In this document: positions 9,426-16,824 of the stretch, in pieces | Layout: each line of letters opens with the position of its first letter | Position numbering within the stretch: the stretch's first letter is position 1 | NCBI GenBank assembly: GCA_910592005.1 | Contig: CAJVPP010002001.1 | Span: 1-16,824 of the forward strand | Direction of reading: 5' to 3' | Source: Funneliformis mosseae | Lineage: Eukaryota > Glomeromycota > Glomeromycetes > Glomerales > Glomeraceae | Length of the DNA: 16,824 nt | Program-made: the position numbers and the translations under genes | Notes under the pieces: generated by a model | Seen by the model: only the letters and a program-made list of their open reading frames with translations | What the model was told of the DNA's origin: nothing | Database searches by the model: none

Positions 9426-10179
9426 TTTGAATTGCGAGACATTGCATGTGCTGATTGGTTAACTTACCAAGAGAAAGATGTCATTTCTTGTAATTATTTT
9501 TTTTATTACTTAGATGTAAATAGCTGGCATACATATACTATTATAATCTAATGTAAGAGGATTTAATTATTAATTGTGAACTGCTTTTAAATCATTGATC
9601 TCAATTAGTGGTTAAGTTCTTTGTAAAAAAAAAAAAAAATTATATTCCAAAATTCAATAATTTGTTCATAAATCTTTTCTTCTTTTAATCATCTCAATTG
9701 AACATTTAAGTTTGGAAGGATCTCATGTCTGAAACGAGAAGTTCCCTTATGAGATTGATTGAAGCAGTTTATCTAATGAAATGGAACAAGAACAATAATA
9801 AACAATTCAATTTAGCATGATACGATAATATTAGCAAATGTAATGAATTTGCTTATTTCAATATAAGAATTGGTTATCGAAGAGAAAGAAAATAGACAGG
9901 TTTATTACCATTTTGTTTACGTCCATAAGAAATTTGTAAATTGTTTTCTTTCCAAATTTTCTTTTTATTATTATTAACCCTAATTTTGAAATGTGTAGTT
10001 TCAAAGGGTTCCTTTCGTCATAGGAAAAAATTATTATTATTATTATTATTTTTTATACGAAAAAAAAAAAAAGGAAAAGTTGGTTAAAATGAAGTTACTT
10101 TTTGACGATTTTATAATATTTCAAAAAAAAAAAAAAAAAACTCTCGTCTGTCTCATGTCATATTTTATGTCATGTTTCT
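9426..10179. other. Intergenic region with short frames and simple repeats
   Basis: It holds an (ATT)n stretch near 10030-10050 and several A-runs (9626-9639, 10060-10072, 10124-10140). One 31-codon frame (9725-9820, MSETRSSLMRLIEAVY...) is too short to support. The end of the neighbouring kinase relic may extend into this region but is no longer recognisable. Confidence 0.45.
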
Positions 10180-10891
10180 TGACAAAGAAAGCGGCTTTCT
10201 TTGCTGTATTTGTATCTCTTTCTCACGGTGCCATAAACGGAATTACTTCAATAATTTTTTTTTATGCGTAACATGACCTTCGAGTCTCGTAAAATCCAAA
10301 ATCTCCATTTTGGCTGATTTCGATTTATCACGTGAAATCATCACGTTGTTGCTAGTTTATAAGAATAAGTCAAGGATTCCTTCCGTCGCGTATTGCATCA
10401 CGATTCCATAATTTCCGTTCGATCTTTGGGTAACACCATAAACGCGAAGAAAAGATAAAGAAAAAAAAAAAAGAAAAAAAGGGGATTTATTTTTTTTGTC
10501 AATATAAATTTCTTCGATTCTTAAAATTTAATAACAACAAGACTTGATCATTTTATGAAAGCAGACTTAATTGTTGATATAAAAAAAAAAAAAGTTCATT
10601 TTAATATTTTAATAATAAAGATAAAGCATTTTTGATCACATATAATAATAAATACGCGTTACCTCCCGCATAAAGTCATCATTCGATTTAAAGAATTTAA
10701 TCGCGACTTGACATTGTGGACTTCTTTTCGGTTCGACCTAAACCAAATAACGGAAGATAAATCTCACTTGATATGTGATTTTTGCTAGAAAGTTAACTAA
10801 GATGTATCCACTACAAGAAGTGGTTTCTAACTGCTTTATTTTGTAAAGACTTGATTATTTCATCGATTTGATTATCACCACTCGTTAAAAT
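10180..10891 (-). pseudogene. Decayed TKL kinase paralogue
   Basis: The minus strand carries, in the right order, pieces matching the intact kinase at 6391-7797. At 10891-10811, ILTSGDNQIDEIIKSLQ leads to an HFL-stop-WI that matches its DNDFLEWI lead-in, with the Glu codon now TAG. Up to 10663, CQVAIKFFKSNDDFMRE carries the ATP lysine and ends at a GT donor exactly where exon 1 of the intact gene ends. At 10446-10357, VYGVTQRSNGNYGIVMQYA is followed by a TAA. At 10356-10264 the same frame has SNNVMISRDKSKS and LDFT, replacing DFG. At 10246-10223, VIPFMAP is followed by TGA where Glu belongs. The region holding the HRD aspartate is deleted, and frameshifts separate the parts. It cannot make a kinase. 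Confidence 0.82.
10184..10202. repeat. Perfect 19-bp palindrome
   Basis: AAAGAAAGC-G-GCTTTCTTT lies in the 3' part of the decayed kinase. It may be accidental or part of a short binding site. Confidence 0.4.
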
Positions 10892-10930
10892 TTATCAATC
10901 GGACAATCGTATAGGACGTGAAAAAGTTTT

Positions 10931-11499
10931 CAAAAGAAAGGGAAGCTGGTCTTTCTGTTTATTTCATTGTTTACAAAAACAATCAGGTGACTAAAAAATT
11001 TCACCCGCGTTCAATTGAGGTGGGGTTTATTTTAAGGACTCGAAATTTTTTGTGGTGATTAAAATATTCACGTAATTATTTTATTAAATAAAAATGATAA
11101 AAATAGTAAAATTAATCAATTGAAACAATCAATATAATGAAATACAAATTTTGAATTTTGAATTTGAATTATGAATTTTAACAATCAATATCCCTATTAT
11201 TTTCCCACGGTGATCCAATATGATTTTCAAACCTAAACATGTGCGGAAAATGCACGCTATATGATGAGAATATGTGCGAAGATTTGTGATGGATAGTGCG
11301 CAAATTTTATATTAAATATTTACTAATGATGTATAAGTGCGGACTGCGCACAATTTTTTTTTTGAACGTGCGGAAATTCATCAATCATGTGTACGCGCAC
11401 ATGACCACCCACTACCAAAATCATACATTACAATAACTCATTATTTTAAATATACACTAAAATATACATCTTCATATTAAATAAATAATATATGCATTA
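10931..11499. other. Intergenic region with clustered GTGCG motifs
   Basis: No gene is seen. An internal block near 11145-11178 repeats GAATTTTGAATTTGAATTATGAATTTT. Between 11241 and 11400 the pentamer GTGCG or its complement CGCAC occurs repeatedly (11241, 11274, 11296, 11337, 11347, 11368, 11396), including the hairpins GTGCGGACTGCGCAC and ATGTGTACGCGCACAT. Such G/C words stand out against the surrounding A/T. Confidence 0.5.
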
Positions 11500-13930
11500 T
11501 TATTTGGATTGTCGGGCTTTCGCGGCTTCAGCTCGCCTCATTGATCTCCTCTTATAAAGATACCTAATTAATCTGGACACCCATTTGGTCCATATAGAAT
11601 AAGTTCCTGCTATAAACATTAACACGGTAACAACTGAAGTTAACCTCCAAAAGTAACTATTGTTATAAAAGAAAATATTTTATTAAATATATTCATTGTA
11701 AATTATTTTCGATTCAATAATTAAAAATATTCATACCTCAATGGTTCTCCCAAATCCGCAAAATTTTCTCTATCAAAGTTCATTCCATAATCTATTTATT
11801 ATAAAGGTTAAGGTAATGAATATCGTATACAAACAAATATTCACGAACTTTGATTTAAAAGGCAACTACATACATCCTGCTATGAAAGTCATCGGTAAGA
11901 AAACAATACTAAAAATTGCAATAGTTCTCATATTTTCATTTGTCTGATTTTATACAAATAAAAAAAAAATTAAAATTTTTGAAAAAATAATAAGTCCCTA
12001 AAAAGAATATTATCAAACACGATACCTCATAAGAAATCATATTGAAAACCTAAATCGAAGATTGCAAACATTTATTAATGTCATTCGTAACCAAAATGCG
12101 GCAAAACCGTATTGCAACCAGTAAAATAAATACGAACCATATTAACTAAACTTTCCGTTATTTTGGTCATAGTGTCTAGATCTTCAACAATTTCTGCGCA
12201 ATGATCCTGTCCGACCAAAAATGGAATTAGATCTTATTAAATCAACTATTCTAATAAAAACCAACTCACCGCCACGTCCATAAAATAAGTTTTAGCTGTG
12301 GAAGAAATCAGTTCTTTCTCATGTTTGTGATTTCTCAACAAAGTAACCAGACCCTGGATAGGTCCCAAAGTTCTTTTAAGAATAGTCAATTCTCCGGAAA
12401 TCATATGAAGTTCTGAAAATAAAATACCTAATTAAAAAATAAACACGTAAAAAATGAAACTCTTGGGTTAACCGAAGAACTCACCATGTGTGTGATACAA
12501 CTTTGGTCGAATCAGTAACCTTCCTTCCAATTCAGCTATCTGGTGTCGATAAGAATCCTTGATTGGAATAGCCCTATATAAATTATAAAATGAATAGAAA
12601 TAAATGAATAGTTATTAAAACTTTTAAGACATATATTAGATGCTTACAAATCTACGATAGCATCAATAACAGCTTCCATTAATAAACTCGCATCTTGTGC
12701 AGTTCTTAATAAAGTCTTGGGTTGGATTATACGTGAAAGAATGGGCTTAAAAACTTGTCTTCCGCTATGTTGGAAGATGGTAAGAAGAATATCTTATGAT
12801 TCCCAGATAGAAATGGTTAAACGGGTGACAATCATTTAACAAAAAGATATACTACGTTATTATAACTTACCATTGGTTAGTAAGAAGATGTTAACTGTTT
12901 CAACAGCAACATATAATTTTTGTTTCCTGTAAAGTCTATGAGCCTCCAAATATCTGCTATCTTCACGATGACCATGATGCAATAAATCCTGGCGAGATCT
13001 TACTCTTCCATCAGTCGAACTATCATCGTCGCTATTATCTATTTGAAGGTCTTTTTCGGAATCAACTAGAGTATGGAGCAATAGCGAGACATAAATATGA
13101 TCTTTATATGGATCCAATTTCGTTCCTGAAGTAAATGAATTAAACAAATCGATAAGTTATACAATTTAGATATCAATTAATACAAGATCGTAGTTGTTTT
13201 GTAGAGCCTACGTTGTGAACTCTGTAAAATATCCTCAATAGCTAACGGGTGCAAATCTAAAATAAATAAAAAAATTTGTCAGCTTCCTTTCACATTTGAC
13301 GATTAGTTTATATCTTTTTTGTAGCATACCATAATAGATGGCAAGAATTTTAATTACATCCCAAGAAATTCCGTCGACATTAATCCATCGTACTTTACTT
13401 CCTGATGGACGTGGTTTTTGGAGGAAAGCTTCTAATGATTCGTTCGTTAATCGTTCGGTATTAAATGCTTTTTCTTCGTTGAAATCTGAACAAAAAATAT
13501 CACACTTGTTCTGTAATATTTGATAACGAGTGGTAAATTATGAAAAATGTACTTTGTCAATCGAATCTTCAAGTTAATAAAAATATGCTAATCTTACATG
13601 AAGATCATAATCGACAGTTCTTGGGTCAATTCCTGGGTCCTGACCGACAGAAAAAATCTGGTCCGCTACAAGTAATCAAAATTCAATTTTTTAGCCATTC
13701 ACCAATTAAACATAATTTTTAAAACCTTTCTTTTTTTTATGTATAATACCTGAAAGAAGGCGTTGGACAGCAATAACTTTTTTAGTTAAAGCTTTGAACC
13801 TTTCTTTTCCTTTAATACTACTAGTTTCACTAGCATTATCATCCATAAATGATCTTTTTTTGACAAAGGGTGATGTGCTTTGCTGTTCTATTACTATTTC
13901 GGGACCTTTTTCATTTATTTTATTGCTCAT
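11500..13930 (-). CDS. CorA-family magnesium transporter (13 exons)
   Basis: Encodes a CorA-type divalent-cation channel, in known members a membrane homopentamer admitting Mg2+; the membrane used here is uncertain. Exons on minus: 13930-13750, 13665-13598, 13510-13330, 13256-13212, 13125-12871, 12792-12648, 12573-12485, 12412-12270, 12206-12138, 12049-12026, 11943-11874, 11791-11737, 11656-11500. The 12 introns are 63-88 bp, all GT-AG and in frame, giving 493 residues. Features: hydrophilic N-terminus (1-60), WINVDGISWDVI (125-136), DLHPLAIED (144-152) and PYKDHIYVSL (164-173). An acidic Ser/Asp loop (188-198) is followed by long helices, then MISYETNENMR leading into TM1 (about 405-425). 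The signature YGMNF is at 425-429 and an acidic loop (ENFADLGEP) follows it. TM2 is at about 446-465 and the C-terminal tail is basic. The YGMN plus two-TM ending is diagnostic of CorA. Exon 10 is only 24 bases. The start is the first ATG of an uninterrupted frame. Confidence 0.93.
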
Positions 13931-14325
13931 TTTCTCCTTACATTTATTAAGAGATTAAATATTGAAAAAATTTTTTTGTTCAAAAAACGGGAAAGATTAT
14001 ATAAATATATACTGTAAATATGAAACAGAAATGCTATTTCTAATTACCTTACATATTTGGAATGAACAAATGATTGATCATTTCTAAAAATGAGTACATA
14101 AAGCAATACTTTTTTACAGGATGGAAATTTTAAATTTGTGTAATAAAAGAAAACTTTAATTATTATTATTATTATTACCTAAACAAGTTGGTAAAAGCCA
14201 CAATGATCAAAATGATGTCATATTATATTACCATACAGTACCTGTCGATCATCTGCCTGCAACCACAGATATTCGGGCGAACTTGTTTAACTATTTAAGA
14301 TTAACTATTTATAGAATTTAAGTGT
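13931..14325. promoter_or_regulatory. Shared upstream region of the CorA gene and a plus-strand ORF
   Basis: It lies between the CorA start (minus) and the 14326 ORF (plus), so it would be a divergent promoter region if both are real. A minus-strand TATAAATAG is at 14313-14305 and A/T TATA-like sequence is near 13999-14012. An (ATT)n run is at about 14160-14177. A coding-like minus stretch at about 14280-14240 (EYLWLQADDRQ before a GTACTG donor-like site) could be an untranslated or decayed exon. No further gene was found. Confidence 0.35.
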
Positions 14326-14604
14326 ATGGTGGAAATGAAACCAAAAGTTATCTATATGCTATTTACATCCATTTTTTTTATAAAAAAACTTAGTTGCAAA
14401 TTCGTTCATCATGATGATGTTGTTCGGGATGTATTATATATTCCTTCAAGAGATTTATGTCGTGATTATAACGCTATTTCTTCCTTACTAACTTCCAATC
14501 TTTGGAATCCTTATATTAACATTGTTCTTTCAATATTTTACGATCTGGTTTATATTCTTTTATATCCGACAAGTTTCTTCTCAAACCATATTTCAAAAAT
14601 ATAG
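14326..14604 (+). CDS. Hypothetical small protein with two hydrophobic segments
   Basis: A single-exon frame of 92 residues from ATG 14326 to TAG 14604. Residues 8-23 (VIYMLFTSIFFIKKLS) could be a signal peptide or membrane anchor. The middle is charged (HHDDVVRDVLYIPSRDLCRDY). Residues 64-84 form a second hydrophobic stretch that could cross a membrane. Its base composition is less A/T-rich than the flanks, which favours coding use, but A/T-rich DNA readily creates hydrophobic Phe/Ile/Leu segments. No family is recognised. It may be a decayed fragment, or an exon of a gene whose other exons I cannot see. Confidence 0.35.
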   Translation: MVEMKPKVIYMLFTSIFFIKKLSCKFVHHDDVVRDVLYIPSRDLCRDYNAISSLLTSNLWNPYINIVLSIFYDLVYILLYPTSFFSNHISKI

Positions 14605-14716
14605 ATGATTAACAATAATTTATATAATATATAATATATTCAAAATTGTTTAAGGATACTGACTAGAAATAAAGTATCTTTCATAATCTTTAATGATTTC
14701 GGTTGATTTGGCAATG

Positions 14717-14890
14717 TTAGATAATCTGCTTTACCTTTATTAATATAAATCCTCGTATAAATGATAACATCATATTATTTTTAAAACTAGAAACATATAG
14801 TAAATGTTGTTCGTCACCACGTAATCCCAATAAGCAAGCATTAAAAAAGAATAGCCTTCTTAAAAGACGAACTGGTGTGGACCCATCCAT
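14717..14890 (-). pseudogene. Fragment resembling DUF3504/tyrosine-recombinase-like protein
   Basis: A 57-codon minus-strand frame beginning MDGSTPVRLLRRLFFFNA and continuing CLLGLRGDEQHLLYVSSF. The pattern (Leu-rich helix with RR-FF, then a Gly-Arg-Gly-Asp/Glu-x-His turn and a following hydrophobic stretch) resembles a stretch I recall from DUF3504 proteins. These are Crypton-derived and related to tyrosine recombinases, and they are numerous in arbuscular-mycorrhizal fungi. In that family the segment usually reads like LGxRGGEH, so this copy shows D-E-Q-H. The frame stops soon after, and no catalytic Arg-His-Arg-Tyr set can be seen. The identification is from memory of the motif and is moderate at best. 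Confidence 0.45.
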
Positions 14891-15780
14891 GAATATATGA
14901 GACTATTTTATTTTTCTACTCACTACTTATTCATCTTTATTTACATATGTCCTCTATTTTACCCTCATATTGAAAAGATTTTTGAAAAGTTTCTATCCGA
15001 TTATTAGTAACAATTTCAGTATTCTTTTATTTAAGAAAACTTTAATTAATTCAATACTTTTCAAGAAAAAATTTGTTATTAAGAAAATTAATATAAGCTA
15101 ATGTAAATAATAAAGTTATTAAAAATCTTATATTGGTATGATGAAATTCTTTTTCTTTAGCATGTTGCATTTTGAAATTAGCAAAAAATCCCTATCAGTA
15201 AATTATACTTTTATATACTTTTATTATTACAAAGTATGATTTTGTATGACTGATGCAATAACTATTATTTAAAGCTATTAAAATTATATTAAAACATAAT
15301 AAAGAATATAACGAAATTATTTTGAGAAGGTTTTGAAAAAACATCTATAACGTAATAATATTATTAAGCTAAAAATCTTTAAACTAATCCGAAACTTCTA
15401 AATTGATATATTTTTTATATAAATTATAATAGTATCAAATAAACCTTAAGTAATTTTATAATACTCAACTATTAAATTAAGTAATTAGGATTGAAAAAAG
15501 GTTTTAAGAATTAATGTATAAAGAAATAGATAAAGGTAGTTAGTATTGGATGTCAGTTTTTGTTTATAAATCAAACATTATATGAAGATATATTATAATA
15601 AAAGATCAAACAATTTACAAATAGATTTAGCATTATAGAATTTAATATATCTACAGGTTGTTTAACTAATTTTAAAAAACAATATATTATTTAATCATAT
15701 GCTAAATCAAGTGAGATTGCTAATATATCTAATATGAAAAAAATTAATGAATACTAGATGATAATTGCTGAAAAGTTATC
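14891..15780. other. A/T-rich region, nothing recognised
   Basis: Roughly 0.9 kb with stops in all frames, no palindrome and no repeat unit that I can define. It marks the return from the gene island to strongly A/T-rich DNA. Confidence 0.5.
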
Positions 15781-15836
15781 CAAATATTATTTGTAAAATA
15801 TAGAGCTTTACAATAAGCTGAGCTGCTTACAAACCA

Positions 15837-15906
15837 ATAAGCTAGCTTGTCTAAGCTTAGCTCAAGCCACTATAAAATGAGCTATAAGTCTGACAAGTTA
15901 GCTTAT
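15837..15906. repeat. Foldback element, AGCT-rich
   Basis: The left arm (15837-15864, starting ATAAGCTAGCTTGTC) and right arm (15878-15906, ending GACAAGTTAGCTTAT) are near-perfect reverse complements at their outer 15 bases (14 match). They continue imperfectly inward to TAGCTCA/TGAGCTA, leaving a 13-base loop. Further AGCT words lie just outside on both sides (for example AAGCTGAGCTGCTTAC at 15814-15829), so the element may be larger and worn at its ends. Confidence 0.55.
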
Positions 15907-15982
15907 ATCGTAGCTTAACTTGTATTATAACTCAATTCATTGCCTTGCATTTTCTTCTTTGAATTAAATAAATTTAAAAGAA

Positions 15983-16552
15983 ATTTTCTTTGAAGAAAAG
16001 CTGCTCTGATGGCGTTTACTTAAAGAAAAATGGTTCTAGTGATGTTTTTTTGAAAAAAATAAATCTAGTGACATTTCCTTTGAAGAAAATAAATCCAATA
16101 ATATTTTTTTAGAAGAAAAATGCATTTAGCAACATTTTCTTAAAGAAAAATATATATAAAATCAAATTTCTTTAAAGGAATTCATTTCTGAAATGATTTT
16201 CTTAAAGAATTTTACTTTTAAAGCAATTTTCATTAAGGATTTCTTTTCTAGAGTAATTTTCTTGAAGAATTTTATTTTCAAAGTGATTTTCTTGAAGGAT
16301 TTTATTTCTGAAATAATTTTCTTAAAGAATTTCATTTTCAAAATGATTTCCTTAAAGAATTTATTTTCAGAACGATTTCTTTGAAGAATTTCATTTTCAA
16401 AATAATTTTCTTAAAGGATTTCATTTCCAAAATGATTTCCTTAAAAGATTTTATTTCTAGAATGATTTTCTTGCAAGATTTTGTTTCCAGATTGATTTTT
16501 TGAAGAATTTTATTTCTAAAATGATTTTATTAAAAAAAATGCATCTAATATC
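15983..16552. repeat. 30-bp minisatellite, about 19 units
   Basis: Tandem units of mostly 30 bases begin TTTTCTTAAAGAA or TTTTCTTGAAGGA. The left third (to about 16175) uses a diverged type with AAATCTAGTGACA-like halves; the rest uses ATTTTATTTTCAAAATGA-like halves. From about 16193 to 16360 units alternate between an AAGAATTT and an AAGGATTT form, making a 60-bp higher-order period. Because 30 is a multiple of three, part of it stays open (16193-16384) and reads as a 10-residue repeat like IFLKNFIFK. Units of 29, 31 and 32 bases elsewhere break the frame, so I treat it as a repeat, not a gene. Confidence 0.85.
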
Positions 16553-16753
16553 ATTTTTTTTTTATTATAATGAAAAATATTTAATTTTATTAACATTATG
16601 TTACTAAATTTATATTGAAAAATGAATTATCTTTATTTTTAATTTATAAAAAAAAATAATTACAAAAAGTTAAAATTCTTAAAAAAAAAATAAAAGTAGA
16701 TATAAAAACTTTTATAAAACCTAAAAATACTAAGTTTTCTTAATCTATTTATA

Positions 16754-16824
16754 CAGTAGCGGTCATAAGTATCCGACCCCTCATAATTCTTAAAGTTAAT
16801 TAATAATATCTATTAAATTTTTTT
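16754..16824 (+). mobile_element. Left end of a Tc1/mariner-like DNA transposon (partial)
   Basis: A TA dinucleotide (16752-16753) is followed by CAGTAGCGGTCATAAGTATC and then CGACCCC. This is the classic form of a Tc1/mariner terminal inverted repeat: TA target, CAGT start, and a GC-rich CGGTCA..AGTA..GACCCC block. The element would extend to the right, beyond the window, so its transposase and its other end are not visible. The GC-rich terminus contrasts with the surrounding A/T. Confidence 0.65.

Noticed and set aside
9725..9820. 31-codon frame starting MSETRSS
   Set aside because: Too short and without any context to separate it from chance.
10080..10271. 63-codon plus-strand frame
   Set aside because: Antisense shadow of the decayed kinase on the minus strand.
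11737..11791. Apparent frameshift in CorA exon 12
   Set aside because: On re-reading, the T-run on the minus strand has four bases, not five; the exon is 55 bases and stays in frame.
11741..11947. 68-codon plus-strand frame
   Set aside because: Antisense to CorA exons 11-12, which carry the YGMN signature.
13338..13722. Plus-strand frames of 60-61 codons
   Set aside because: Antisense to CorA exons 2 and 3, whose minus-strand splicing and motifs are clear.
16193..16384. 63-codon frame with 10-residue repeats
   Set aside because: Translation of part of a 30-bp minisatellite. Neighbouring units of other lengths break the frame and no start or splice context exists.
1..16824. CRISPR arrays, bacterial operons, rRNA or tRNA genes
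   Set aside because: No spaced repeats of CRISPR type, no rRNA-like conserved blocks and no complete tRNA A/B-box pair were seen. The spliced genes show a eukaryotic genome.

Overview
The window looks like nuclear DNA of an early-diverging fungus. The best fit is an arbuscular-mycorrhizal fungus (Glomeromycotina, Rhizophagus-like). The reasons are very high A+T with long homopolymer tracts, many short GT-AG introns of 63-109 bp, a tyrosine-kinase-like (TKL) protein kinase of the type massively expanded in these fungi, and heavy repeat debris. The species is inferred from style and families, not proven.

Layout. Bases 1 to about 4,500 are extremely A/T-rich and hold no gene I can support. They contain a possible LTR/promoter-like segment, T-rich low complexity, two small hairpins, a 100-bp foldback (2768-2867) and a worn minisatellite. 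About 4,560-6,250 is less A/T-rich, with only doubtful exon-like open stretches.

The gene island follows. A three-exon TKL kinase (plus strand, 6391-7797) encodes 363 residues. Next come broken open stretches (8028-8356) and a two-exon 203-residue orphan protein with an acidic tail (plus, 8739-9425). A second, decayed copy of the same kinase family lies on the minus strand (about 10180-10891) and matches the intact kinase in order, including one exon end. A 13-exon CorA-type magnesium transporter (minus, 13930-11500) encodes 493 residues and has the YGMN signature. I rebuilt its exons by hand, and every junction keeps frame and is GT-AG.

The right side holds a doubtful 92-residue two-hydrophobic-segment ORF (14326-14604) and a 57-residue minus-strand fragment resembling fungal DUF3504/tyrosine-recombinase-like proteins (14890-14717). 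A/T-rich DNA with a foldback (15837-15906) comes next, then a 19-unit, 30-bp minisatellite (about 15983-16552). A Tc1/mariner-like terminal inverted repeat starts at 16754 and runs off the right edge.

The genes do not form an operon or an obvious pathway. The kinase would act in signalling and the CorA protein in divalent-cation uptake. The most informative features are the inverted intact/decayed kinase pair flanking the orphan gene, the alternating minisatellite, and the recombinase and transposon remnants that bound the gene island.
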